From an uncultured Collinsella sp. (lineage in GTDB: Bacteria > Actinomycetota > Coriobacteriia > Coriobacteriales > Coriobacteriaceae), in assembly GCA_900545605.1 (NCBI GenBank), contig UQZL01000023.1:1-32221 (forward strand): DNA of 32,221 nt, in the 5' to 3' direction. Below, one piece after another: positions 6,715-14,412 of the stretch. Every line of letters begins with the position of its first letter. Within the stretch, counting starts at the first letter, position 1. The notes below the pieces were generated by a model that was not told where the DNA came from, did not search any database, and was given only the letters and a program-made list of their open reading frames with translations. The position numbers were made by a program, and so were the translations under genes.

Positions 6715-7353
6715 ATGCAACGGGGTACCATACAGACATTGAAGCAATTACAGCTGAAAGGCCTTCTTATTCGAACCATCATCCTCTACGCCTCGCGCCA
6801 TCACGGCAATACGAAAAAGCTCGTGGACGCCATCGTTGAGGCACACCCCGAAATCGATACCCTCGACGTGAAGTCACTCGGTAAAAACGAGTACCCCGAC
6901 CTGCACGAATACCATCTGATCGGCGTCGCCACGGGCATTTATTACTCCGAGATCGACAAGGATATGGCACGCGTGCTCACGAACGTGCTGCAGCCGCAGG
7001 ACAAGGTGTTTGGCCTTATGACCTACGGTGGCAAAAACAAGTGGTACAGCAAGGATATCGATGGTATCTGCCGCATGAGGCAGGCCATCTTTATGGGCGT
7101 CTACGGCTGCCCCGGCTTTGATACGTGGGGGCCGTTTAAACTCACCGGCGGTGTCCAAAAGGGGCACCCGACCGCTGAGGAAATTAAGGGCGCCATCGAC
7201 TTCTTCGACAAGATCGAAGACGAGTATGGCGACATCATCGTCGAAGAGTACGCCAAGCGCGAGAAGCGTCTAGCCTACGAAAAGGAGCGTCCTGCGGGAG
7301 GTCTTGTGGCCGGCGTCAAGCGCACGGCAAAGAAGATCGCTAACAAGCTGTAA
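6715..7353 (+). CDS. Flavodoxin-domain protein
   Basis: A protein with a flavodoxin-like fold. Near its N-terminus I-I-L-Y-A-S-R-H-H-G-N-T-K-K-L is the FMN phosphate-binding loop; T-Y-G-G-K-N-K-W-Y and G-C-P-G-F-D-T-W-G-P-F follow where the isoalloxazine-binding loops belong. A basic tail with K-R-T-A-K-K-I-A-N-K-L ends it. It is likely an electron carrier or an FMN-binding oxidoreductase partner; nothing here names the partner. The start is uncertain: ATG 6715 has no ribosome binding site, whereas GAAAGG at 6756-6761 sits seven bases before an ATT codon at 6769 that begins I-R-T-I-I-L-Y, exactly where the fold should start. Divergent from lacX. Confidence 0.8.
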   Translation: MQRGTIQTLKQLQLKGLLIRTIILYASRHHGNTKKLVDAIVEAHPEIDTLDVKSLGKNEYPDLHEYHLIGVATGIYYSEIDKDMARVLTNVLQPQDKVFGLMTYGGKNKWYSKDIDGICRMRQAIFMGVYGCPGFDTWGPFKLTGGVQKGHPTAEEIKGAIDFFDKIEDEYGDIIVEEYAKREKRLAYEKERPAGGLVAGVKRTAKKIANKL

Positions 7354-7384
7354 TTGTGAAGGTACTTTTGAGCGTTTAACCCAT

Positions 7385-7425
7385 ACGGCGGGTCCGAGCA
7401 GATTCGGGCCCGCCGTCTTTTTCTA
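7385..7425 (+). terminator. Terminator between flavodoxin gene and nagA copy 1
   Basis: ACGGCGGGTCCGA and TCGGGCCCGCCGT form a 13-bp stem with one G-U pair, followed on the plus strand by CTTTTTC. It ends just before the nagA1 stop and may stop minus-strand transcripts too, though without a U-tract on that side. Confidence 0.85.
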
Positions 7426-7428
7426 TCG

Positions 7429-8598
7429 TTACTCGGTAAAGGCGTTGCCGACGCTCTGGCCGCCAACATACGTCTCGACGAGGGTAAGCTCATGGTCGAA
7501 CACGACAAAGTCGGCGTCGCGACCCGGCATGATGCTGCCGCACTTACCCTCGATGTGCGCGGAGCGTGCCGGCACCTCGGTTGCCATGCGAATGGCGATA
7601 TCGGCGCTGGCGATGCCCCAGTCAACGATGTTCTTGACGCCCTGGGCAAGCGTGAGCACCGAGCCGGCAATGCTCTTGCCGTCGGCGAGCCAGCACAGGT
7701 TGTCCTTCATGATGACGTCCATGCCACCACTGGTGTAGCTGCCCTCGGGCATGCCGCCACAGCCCAGACAGTCAGTGATGAGCACCGTGTGTTGCCAGCC
7801 CTTTGCCTGCAGCAGCGCCTTGATGGCGGCAGGGTTAACGTGCTTGCCGTCACAGATGATCTCGGCGTAGGTCTCGGGCGTGGACATGGCAGCACCCACG
7901 ACACCGGGCTCACGGTGATGCAGCCCGCGCTGACCGTTATAGGTATGCGTAAAGCAGCTGGCACCGGCGTTGATGGCGGCGATGCACTCATCGTAGGTGG
8001 CGTCGGAGTGACCGATGCTGGTCACCACACCCTTGGCATTCAGAGCAGCCGCATAAGCAGCGGCACCGTCGCGCTCGGCCGCCATGGCGCTCTTGACGAT
8101 GCGACCACCCGCAGCCTCCTGCCACTGATCGAAAACCTCCTCGGAAGGATCGATAAGATAAGCGGGGTTCTGCGCGCCCACGTGCTTCATGGTAAAGAAG
8201 GGGCCCTCCAGGTAGATGCCCTGAATGCGAGCACCGCAGAAGTCGAGGCCGCGACCCTCGTCCGCCTGAGCGATGGCGGCGCAGGCGTCCTTGATCTGCT
8301 CGACGCCATCGGTGAACGTCGTGGGCAGCCAGCTGGTGGTACCGCGACGGGCGAGCTCGGTCGAGCTGATATCGATGCCCTCGGGATCATTATCGGTAGT
8401 CGAGTGGTTGTAGAAGCCATGGATGTGAGTATCGACCATACCCGGTGCGATCCACGACCCCGTGTAGTCCTTAATCTCGCAAGAGGGCTCGTCGGCCTGC
8501 CAGGCGCCAAAGACGCCATCCTCGACCATAAGATAGCCGCCCAGTTGCGGACCTGCCGGCAAGAAGAACTTGTCAGCCTTAATTGCGTACGTGCTCAT
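7429..8598 (-). CDS. nagA: N-acetylglucosamine/galactosamine-6-phosphate deacetylase, copy 1
   Basis: A 389-residue amidohydrolase that removes acetate from GlcNAc-6-P or GalNAc-6-P. Motifs in order: H-x-H at 58/60 in V-D-T-H-I-H-G, the metal Glu131 in Y-L-E-G-P-F, His197 in G-H-S-D-A-T, His218 in H-T-Y-N, H-H-R-E-P-G near 227-232, and catalytic Asp276 in I-T-D-C-L-G. All are intact. Start is ATG 8598 with AGGAG five bases upstream, not the earlier in-frame ATG at 8604. It is last in the GH35-PTS-agaS locus, 115 bases after agaS with a terminator between them, so it may have its own promoter. It differs from copy 2 at about 27 of 389 residues. Placement with agaS suggests GalNAc-6-P as substrate (the gnbF position in Lactobacillus casei). 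Confidence 0.93.
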   Translation of the reverse strand: MSTYAIKADKFFLPAGPQLGGYLMVEDGVFGAWQADEPSCEIKDYTGSWIAPGMVDTHIHGFYNHSTTDNDPEGIDISSTELARRGTTSWLPTTFTDGVEQIKDACAAIAQADEGRGLDFCGARIQGIYLEGPFFTMKHVGAQNPAYLIDPSEEVFDQWQEAAGGRIVKSAMAAERDGAAAYAAALNAKGVVTSIGHSDATYDECIAAINAGASCFTHTYNGQRGLHHREPGVVGAAMSTPETYAEIICDGKHVNPAAIKALLQAKGWQHTVLITDCLGCGGMPEGSYTSGGMDVIMKDNLCWLADGKSIAGSVLTLAQGVKNIVDWGIASADIAIRMATEVPARSAHIEGKCGSIMPGRDADFVVFDHELTLVETYVGGQSVGNAFTE

Positions 8599-8658
8599 AT
8601 GCACTCCTCGCTTTAAAGCAGTTGACTGTGGTGATGCTATACCCAGCTCAGGTAAAAC

Positions 8659-8699
8659 AAAAAGCGCCCGCCCGCCGTTATGAGCGGACGGGCGCCCTT
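8659..8699 (-). terminator. Terminator after agaS
   Basis: On the minus strand GGGCGCCCGTCCGC and GGCGGGCGGGCGC form a long GC-rich stem, followed by TTTTTGTTTT. It separates agaS from nagA copy 1. Confidence 0.88.
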
Positions 8700-8713
8700 A
8701 CAGAGGGACGCGA

Positions 8714-9880
8714 TTAAGCGGTGAAGGGGTGAATCGTCACGCCCTTGACCACGCGGTTGACCGTGCCGGTGGGGCTCGGCGTATCGGGCGTGTTGCCCAC
8801 GCGCACGGAGTTGAGCAGGCTGATGGCCTGGGCAAACATCACGAACGGCAGAGCGAGGTAGCCCTCGGGAAGCGCTTCGTAGCCCTTAAAGGTGAAGGAC
8901 TCACCCTCATAGACGGTAGCACCTTCCTGCTGAACGGCGACGGTGTGCTGAGCGATCTCGTCGCCGCCGATCTCGTTGAGGATGTCGATATCGTACTGAC
9001 GGGTATAGGCGTCGTTATTGACGAACACGAAGACGAGCGTCTTATCGTCGACGAAGGACTTGGGTCCGTGACGATAGCCCATAGAGGTGTCGTAGGAAGT
9101 AGCGACCAGACCGTGAGCGAGCTCGAGGATCTTGAGCTGGCTCTCCTGGGCAAGACCACCGAAGGAGCCAGAACCCAGGTAGGTCACGCGGTTGAAGTCG
9201 CCAGCCAGGTAATCGGCGACCTCGGACTCGCGAGCGATAACCTCCTCGCCCATCTTGGCGATGGTCTCGACCCACTCGGCCTTCTGCTCGTCAGAGGCAG
9301 TGTCGAAAATAAGGGTGGAGAGCAGGGTCATGCAGGAATAAGAACCGGTCATGGCGAAGCCCTTGTCGTTGGCGCGCGGAATAAGCAGCGTCAGCGCGTT
9401 GGGATCATCGGCAGACTCGACGGCGAGCTTGCCCTCGGGAGCGCAGGTGATGTTGAGGAACTTGACGTTGTGGACGAGCTCCTTGGCAACGGCAACGGCG
9501 GCAAGGCTCTCGGGGCTGTTGCCAGAGCGGGCAAAGGAAACCACGAGCGTGGGATCCTCGGCGCGCAGGAAGTCGCGCGGGGCGCTCACGATGTCGGTCG
9601 CGGCGATGGGCTTAAAGTCGTAGAGATCAGTGTTGCCAGCGTGACGCAGGTACGGGGCGCAGGTATCGCCAACGTAGTCGGACGTACCGGCACCGGTGAA
9701 GACAACGGACAGACGACCCTCACCCATAGCGCGAGCCTCGGCCAGGAAGGCCTCGATGGCCTCCTTGTTCTCGCGATAGATGTTGAGCGTATCACGCCAA
9801 AGCTCGGGCTGCTGAGCAATCTCGGCCGTGGTGATCTGGGCGCCGAGCTCGGTGAGCTCCTCGACACTCTTCTCGAACAT
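8714..9880 (-). CDS. agaS: Galactosamine-6-phosphate deaminase/isomerase (SIS domain)
   Basis: A 388-residue protein with two SIS (sugar isomerase) domains, the AgaS length. The first SIS domain carries V-F-T-G-A-G-T-S-D-Y near 60-69 and the phosphate-binding S-F-A-R-S-G-N-S-P-E near 115-124; the second carries Y-L-G-S-G-S-F-G-G and the Y-R-H-G-P-K-S motif that closes the active site. AgaS converts GalN-6-P to tagatose-6-P plus ammonia; this reaction is established for E. coli AgaS and L. casei GnbE. Start at ATG 9880 with GAGGT eight bases upstream; the longer in-frame start at 9928 has none. It is downstream of gntR copy 1 and upstream of nagA copy 1. Its product would be the substrate of the LacC-type kinase at 4737-5672. 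Confidence 0.93.
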   Translation of the reverse strand: MFEKSVEELTELGAQITTAEIAQQPELWRDTLNIYRENKEAIEAFLAEARAMGEGRLSVVFTGAGTSDYVGDTCAPYLRHAGNTDLYDFKPIAATDIVSAPRDFLRAEDPTLVVSFARSGNSPESLAAVAVAKELVHNVKFLNITCAPEGKLAVESADDPNALTLLIPRANDKGFAMTGSYSCMTLLSTLIFDTASDEQKAEWVETIAKMGEEVIARESEVADYLAGDFNRVTYLGSGSFGGLAQESQLKILELAHGLVATSYDTSMGYRHGPKSFVDDKTLVFVFVNNDAYTRQYDIDILNEIGGDEIAQHTVAVQQEGATVYEGESFTFKGYEALPEGYLALPFVMFAQAISLLNSVRVGNTPDTPSPTGTVNRVVKGVTIHPFTA

Positions 9881-9991
9881 TTCTAATACCTCTTTCTTTA
9901 CTAAATTTTCTGATATACAAAGACTCAACCTGAAAAGTCAAATCGAGTAGTAGTCATAGACTGTTTTTCTTTCGTTAGCACTCGTATCCGA

Positions 9992-10726
9992 TCACACAGT
10001 ATCTCGATAGTGAGAGATTCTGTACTTGAACTTGTCCGCGCGAGCCACCGAAAGCGTGAACTCGACAACATCATTTTGGGTGTTGTGAGTAGTTCGGACT
10101 ATGTCCAGAACTGGCGCACCCTCACTAATACCTAGAAGCCGAGCGTCACATGGACGTGCTATACCCGCAGAGAACTCCTCATCCGCTACTCGAATTTTCT
10201 GCTGATAATCCTGCTCAATGACATCGTAAAGGGGCTTTTGTTCGAGTAGAGGACGCTTGAGTGAAATAAAGAGCCTTGCTGGAAGATAGCTACGCTCAAC
10301 CATCATAGGTATACCATCTGCCATTCGTAAACGTTTGAGTTTTAATATCTTTTCACCCAAATGAATCCCCATTTGCATCGAGAGCGTTTTATCTGCTTCC
10401 ATTTCACAGAACTCTAAGATGGTTGTTTCTGGCAGCCGGCCCATCGCTTTCATCTGTTCAGTAAAACTGTACGATTGGGTAAGATTTGTTGCTTGAGCTA
10501 GTCGATCGGCAACAAACGTACCGCGACCTTGTTTTCGCACAATCCGACCAAGATACTCAAGTTCCTGAATTGCAAGCCGGACAGTCGACCGCGAAAGCCC
10601 GAAACGTTCGGCAAGCTCACGTTCGGACGGAATCAAATCACCTGGCTGATATTCATGATCAATTTTTTCGATCAGAATATCTACGAGCTGGTCATATAGC
10701 GGTTGTCTGTGCCTCGTGCACGTCAT
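9992..10726 (-). CDS. GntR-family (HutC/UTRA) regulator, copy 1
   Basis: A 244-residue HutC-subfamily GntR regulator. Residues about 10-72 are the winged helix: P-L-Y-D-Q-L at the start, then I-P-S-E-R-E-L-A-E-R-F-G-L-S-R-S-T-V-R-L-A, and G-R-G-T-F-V in the wing. Residues about 85-235 are the UTRA effector domain, which in NagR/DasR binds GlcN-6-P, GlcNAc-6-P or GalN-6-P. Start at ATG 10726 with GGAG about seven bases upstream. It lies inside the PTS locus between EIIA and agaS and corresponds to gnbR of L. casei. Upstream, TATTGGTCAA (minus strand) at about 10750-10760 is a possible half operator. It is clearly paralogous to copy 2 at 18515-19246, roughly 60% identical by eye, so the two may share operators. 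Confidence 0.92.
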   Translation of the reverse strand: MTCTRHRQPLYDQLVDILIEKIDHEYQPGDLIPSERELAERFGLSRSTVRLAIQELEYLGRIVRKQGRGTFVADRLAQATNLTQSYSFTEQMKAMGRLPETTILEFCEMEADKTLSMQMGIHLGEKILKLKRLRMADGIPMMVERSYLPARLFISLKRPLLEQKPLYDVIEQDYQQKIRVADEEFSAGIARPCDARLLGISEGAPVLDIVRTTHNTQNDVVEFTLSVARADKFKYRISHYRDTV

Positions 10727-10813
10727 GATATTCTCCACGTAATGAGCAATTGACCAATACTTCAGCCTTCAGGTAACGCACCAACATGTCCAATAAATGG
10801 GCTAATAGCGACA

Positions 10814-11242
10814 CTACATCTCATCGTCTTCGTCAATGTCAGCACTCTCGAGTTTCTTGAGATCGACTCCCTCACGACCAACGACCCGTGCGCGTTCGGC
10901 AAGTTCATCAAGCGTTGGGTCTCCAAACGCACGCGTCATAACGAGCTCCACCAACATAGGTAGATTTGTTCCGGTGACAACGGTCACGTTATCGAGCTCA
11001 GTCGTCATTGGGATAGCTTGATTGAACGGAGTACCGCCAAGCAAATCAACAAACACCAATACGCCATCACAAGCTTGACGCATCTTGGCAATGCAGGTTC
11101 GCAAATCATCACCAAAAGTAACCGCCTCCGAGCCCGCAAAAGGAACTACCTCAAAATTAGGCTGTTCGCCGGCGACCATATCCACAGCGCTTTTCAAACC
11201 AGGTGCAAACTGACCGTGACCAGTTAGTACAAATCCAATCAT
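10814..11242 (-). CDS. Mannose-family PTS EIIA
   Basis: A 142-residue EIIA of the mannose/N-acetylgalactosamine (EIIA-man) family. The phospho-acceptor His9 sits in L-T-G-H-G-Q-F-A-P-G, and the D-L-L-G-G-T-P-F-N motif lies near 67-75. The protein ends in an acidic tail. It takes phosphate from HPr and passes it to the EIIB at 13946-14410. It is separated from EIIB, EIIC and EIID by the unknown gene at 11324 and a terminator-like structure, so its level may differ from theirs. AGG lies eight bases before the ATG. It corresponds to gnbA/agaF. Confidence 0.93.
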   Translation of the reverse strand: MIGFVLTGHGQFAPGLKSAVDMVAGEQPNFEVVPFAGSEAVTFGDDLRTCIAKMRQACDGVLVFVDLLGGTPFNQAIPMTTELDNVTVVTGTNLPMLVELVMTRAFGDPTLDELAERARVVGREGVDLKKLESADIDEDDEM

Positions 11243-11323
11243 TCTATCTACCTTTCTACCGTTCGCTTTCTCTAGCCATAGAACCCCTCAAAAGGGCTCT
11301 TACGACCACTGCATCATTAAAGT

Positions 11324-11947
11324 TTAGTGAGTATTTTGTTTTATCGTGGGAGGTCTGTGAGCGTCTCTAAGCTGCTTTTCAAGGTTGCGATATCTACGTG
11401 CTTCGCTCTTGTTCCCGCTACTCTCATATTGATATGAGAGCAGCAGATAGAGCTTTCCGCGTAACCCAAGGTCGTTCGTATCTAGCATGGCTTCCATCTC
11501 ATCGATCTTATCATGCCGACGGCGAAAGACTATGTCGTAGGTCAATTGACTGTCCGCCAAAATACCCTTCGACACGACGGGACGCATCTCTTCCAACATG
11601 GACGCCGCCCGCTTGCGGTCACCCGTCTTGATATAGAAATTAAAGGCGCGAACCGCAAGCTGTCGACGTTGCTTATCGCTGCACGACATCTCCAGCAAGT
11701 GGTCAAGCATTCGATCTGCATATGCGTCCATATCAGCAGCTTCGTAGATAGTGAAACGAAGGTAATACTGCTTATACGTAGACATTACTATACGCGCTAG
11801 TTTGCGATCGAGCAGGTCTATGCAATCTTGGTATAAGCCCAAGTTAAACAATACCTGCAATTTCATATCGAAGTATTTTTTCGCTCCTTCGGTCACAGCG
11901 AAATAAGCCACGACAACACAAATGAACAGGACAATCCAAAATGGCAT
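11324..11947 (-). CDS. Unknown membrane-anchored helical protein inside the PTS locus
   Basis: A 207-residue protein I do not recognise. Residues 1-18 are a hydrophobic helix (P-F-W-I-V-L-F-I-C-V-V-V-A-Y-F), with no lipobox and no clear cleavage site, so it is probably an N-terminal anchor. The remainder is soluble and helical, with spaced Leu, Ala and Tyr residues (F-N-L-G-L-Y-Q-D-C-I-D-L-L-D-R-K near 34-49; A-F-N-F-Y-I-K-T-G-D-R-K-R-A near 101-114; L-L-S-Y-Q-Y-E-S-S-G-N-K-S-E-A near 170-184) that look like degenerate TPR units. It lies between EIID and EIIA, so a role tied to this transporter is inference. No homologous gene is part of the gnb or bgaC loci I know of. Confidence 0.75.
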   Translation of the reverse strand: MPFWIVLFICVVVAYFAVTEGAKKYFDMKLQVLFNLGLYQDCIDLLDRKLARIVMSTYKQYYLRFTIYEAADMDAYADRMLDHLLEMSCSDKQRRQLAVRAFNFYIKTGDRKRAASMLEEMRPVVSKGILADSQLTYDIVFRRRHDKIDEMEAMLDTNDLGLRGKLYLLLSYQYESSGNKSEARRYRNLEKQLRDAHRPPTIKQNTH

Positions 11948-12030
11948 TGCACTATATTCCCTTCAAGGCAGCCTTAATGAATTAATCGAACACGATGACT
12001 GCATAACCGCCTATGAAAAGCGGTGTCCGA

Positions 12031-12094
12031 CAAAACAAAAGAGGCGCACACTCCAGGGGATATGGCGATAAAGTCGCCTTGGAGGTGTGCGCCA
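12031..12094 (-). terminator. Terminator-like hairpin after EIID, inside the PTS locus
   Basis: On the minus strand GGCGCACACCTCC pairs with GGAGTGTGCGCC (one bulge), with a small inner hairpin GGCGA/TCGCC in the loop, followed by TCTTTTGTTTTG. It starts 41 bases after the EIID stop and before the membrane-anchored gene and EIIA, so it probably lowers expression of the downstream half. Confidence 0.85.
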
Positions 12095-12135
12095 CATCTT
12101 AATTGAGGATCAAATGTCGCGACAATATGGGGTAC

Positions 12136-12975
12136 TTAGCCCTTGCAAATGATACCGAATGCACCCAAGGCAATGGACAGAACCAAGACGATAAAGATAG
12201 CCTTCGTCGAGGTCATGCCCTTCTTACCAAGGAGCCAGTATACGAAGCCGACGAGCGCGGCAGGAACCAGCTTGGGGCAAATCATATTGCAGATATTCTG
12301 CAAGTCAACGGTAACGCCACCGATAACAGGCTTCGCTGCAATGACGATACCGACATTGGTTGCGACCAGGGCACCGACCATAAAGACACCCATTACGGAG
12401 GCCGCGTCGGTCAACGCGTTCAGGCGGTCGCTCATGGTGGTGACGAGCTTCATACCCTGCTCATAGGCCATGTGGGTCTGCTTGCAGCGGAACCAGTCAA
12501 CAAGGATGTTAACGGCGACCCAGATGAAGATACCCAAGGGGTTGCCGTTCATGGCCATATTGGCAGCCAGGGCGCCAAAAATGGTCGGGAGCAGCGAACC
12601 GAAGATGGAATCGCCGATGGAAGCCAGTGGTCCCATGAGACCAGTCTTGAGACCGGCAACAGCCTCGAGGCCCTCAATGCCCTCCTCTTCCTCAATCGCC
12701 AAATCGATACCGGTGATGATCGTGTTGAGGAAGTTTGAGGTGTTGAAGAACGGTGCGCACTGGGCGCGGCAGGCTTCTTTTAGCTCCGGCGTGCCGTCAC
12801 CGTACAGCTTGCGCAGCGTGGGCAGGATAATCCAGAGATAACCAGAGTGTTGCATGCGCTCGTAGTTCCAACCATCCTGGAAACCAAGCAGGTTACGACG
12901 GTTGATCTGCGCAAGGTCGTCCTTGGTAATCTTGTAGCCAGTGGTGCCATTGGCGAGTTTCTCATTAGAGCTCAT
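12136..12975 (-). CDS. Mannose-family PTS EIID
   Basis: A 279-residue EIID membrane subunit. The N-terminal half is cytoplasmic (N-R-R-N-L-L-G-F-Q-D-G-W-N-Y-E-R-M-Q near 26-43 is typical), followed by the G-L-M-G-P-L-A-S-I-G-D-S-I-F block near 112-125 and three or four membrane helices towards the C-terminus. With EIIC it forms the sugar channel. Start at ATG 12975, overlapping the EIIC gene by 11 bases with GGAGG about ten bases upstream, so translation is probably coupled. The longer open frame to 13131 runs over EIIC and is not real. It corresponds to gnbD/agaD. Confidence 0.93.
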   Translation of the reverse strand: MSSNEKLANGTTGYKITKDDLAQINRRNLLGFQDGWNYERMQHSGYLWIILPTLRKLYGDGTPELKEACRAQCAPFFNTSNFLNTIITGIDLAIEEEEGIEGLEAVAGLKTGLMGPLASIGDSIFGSLLPTIFGALAANMAMNGNPLGIFIWVAVNILVDWFRCKQTHMAYEQGMKLVTTMSDRLNALTDAASVMGVFMVGALVATNVGIVIAAKPVIGGVTVDLQNICNMICPKLVPAALVGFVYWLLGKKGMTSTKAIFIVLVLSIALGAFGIICKG

Positions 12976-13852
12976 CGTCGTCGTCTCCCTCCGCAGCGCC
13001 AGCAGCAGCGACGGGACGCTGGTTGTTCTTGTAGTACAGCAAAGACAGAGCAAAGCCAATAATAGCGATCGCCAGCATCGACATGTTATTGAACATACCG
13101 ACCATATCCACGGCGCCCTTACCAAGCGCACCGTTCACAGCGACGATGTTGGCGTTGAGGTTCATGATGCTCGTGAAGGCCGTACCAAACAGGGCGGCGA
13201 CTACAAAGCCGAGCAGCAGGTAGGCGACGTGCTTTTTGACCGGCAGGTAACGGAGCAGGATGGCGAAGCCAACGGCGGGCAAGGCACCGCCAGCAACAGA
13301 CAGACCGTCACCCAGCCACTTCAAGTCGCCGTTAAGGGCGGTGGTGATGCCCTCGACCAAGCCCTGGCCAAATGCGAGAGCCAGGAAGACCGGAATCATG
13401 CGGGACAACATCCAGGAAACGGCACCGAGCAAGTAGTGTACGTTGTAGGCGCCCCAGTTCATCTTCTCGATATCGGCATCGCACATGTGACCGAAGAACG
13501 TGTTGGCGAAACGACCGGCGATATCGGTGTAAACGAGAATGGCAGCGACAGGTACGCCGATAGCGGCAAGAGCCGTCTCGGGATTCATGCCCGCGCCCAC
13601 GGCAAAGGCCGTGGCGACCAGAGTGCCGGAGTTGGCATCGATACGAGAGGCGCCGCCAAAGGTACCAACGCCCAGGACGGTGAGCTGCATGCTGCCGCCG
13701 ATAAACAGGCCAGTCTGTAGGTCACCCATAATCAAACCGGTAATCATACCAGAGAAGACGGCTGAGCCGGCACAGGTGTACCAGTTCAGCTCATCCAGAA
13801 TCTGATAACCCGCATACAGGGTTAACAGAAGAATCTGCCACCAAGCAATCAT
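12965..13852 (-). CDS. Mannose/sorbose-family PTS EIIC
   Basis: A 295-residue EIIC with about eight hydrophobic segments. Family marks are Q-T-G-L-F-I-G-G-S-M-Q-L near 46-57 and the G-x-G-T-F-G-G-A region following it. A short acidic tail (E-G-D-D-D-D-E-L) ends it. Start at ATG 13852 with AAGGAG six bases upstream. With EIID it forms the membrane channel that moves the sugar; in the related gnb and aga systems the substrates are galacto-N-biose, lacto-N-biose or GalNAc. A 93-base gap separates it from EIIB. Confidence 0.93.
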   Translation of the reverse strand: MIAWWQILLLTLYAGYQILDELNWYTCAGSAVFSGMITGLIMGDLQTGLFIGGSMQLTVLGVGTFGGASRIDANSGTLVATAFAVGAGMNPETALAAIGVPVAAILVYTDIAGRFANTFFGHMCDADIEKMNWGAYNVHYLLGAVSWMLSRMIPVFLALAFGQGLVEGITTALNGDLKWLGDGLSVAGGALPAVGFAILLRYLPVKKHVAYLLLGFVVAALFGTAFTSIMNLNANIVAVNGALGKGAVDMVGMFNNMSMLAIAIIGFALSLLYYKNNQRPVAAAGAAEGDDDDEL

Positions 13853-13945
13853 GGTTAACTCCTTATTTAAGGTGTAACAGTTTCTACAATACCAATACGC
13901 TTATATAAACCGTGCATCCCCCTTCACGGCCTAGCGTTAATTCGA

Positions 13946-14410
13946 CTAGAGCGTGAGAGCCTCTGGGTTATCCTGCGGCGTCAGCTGAATGACAATAGGA
14001 AGATTATCGGCCTTGAGTTTGGCAAATGCGTCAAGGTCCCCCTGGTCGCAACTAATGTTGCGATTCAGCTTCTTGACCGGCTCCATTGTCGTCATATTAC
14101 CGACGATGAGCTGCTCAAGCTTAACACCTTGTTCCAAAAGTCGAACGTAGACCTCAGGCTTTTTCGCAACAATGAAGAGACGTTGCGCATCATATTTGCC
14201 AGCAGTGATGTTGGCAGCGGCCTTGTCGACAGGAAGCACGGACAACTTCACAGTTGCCGGGCAAGCCATGCGAAGAACCTGCTTTTGGGTAGCATCTTGC
14301 GATACCTCGTCGTCAACTACCATGAAGCGGCTTACCTGACGGGCGTTAGACCAGAGGTTTGCCACCTGTCCGTGAATCAAGCGAAAGTCGATTCGTGCGC
14401 CTACAATCAT
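13946..14410 (-). CDS. Mannose/sorbose-family PTS EIIB (active)
   Basis: A 154-residue EIIB with the intact motif R-I-D-F-R-L-I-H-G-Q-V at residues 6-16; His13 is the phospho-acceptor. V-V-D-D-E-V and the I-V-G-N-M block near 105 fit the family. It starts two bases after the GH35 stop; its AAGGAG lies in the last codons of that gene, so translation is coupled. It passes phosphate from the EIIA at 10814 to the incoming sugar. It is the functional counterpart of the His-less homologue at 3088-3570. It corresponds to gnbB. Confidence 0.94.
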   Translation of the reverse strand: MIVGARIDFRLIHGQVANLWSNARQVSRFMVVDDEVSQDATQKQVLRMACPATVKLSVLPVDKAAANITAGKYDAQRLFIVAKKPEVYVRLLEQGVKLEQLIVGNMTTMEPVKKLNRNISCDQGDLDAFAKLKADNLPIVIQLTPQDNPEALTL

Positions 14411-14412
14411 TT

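Noticed and set aside
7492..9886. Long plus-strand frames of 374 and 385 codons opposite nagA1 and agaS
   Set aside because: They lack family resemblance and ribosome binding sites and are shadows of strongly supported minus-strand genes. The same holds for 17154-18401 opposite nagA2.
12976..13131. N-terminal extension of EIID
   Set aside because: The open frame overlaps EIIC and its translation is unlike any EIID; the real start at 12975 has a ribosome binding site and the family N-terminus.
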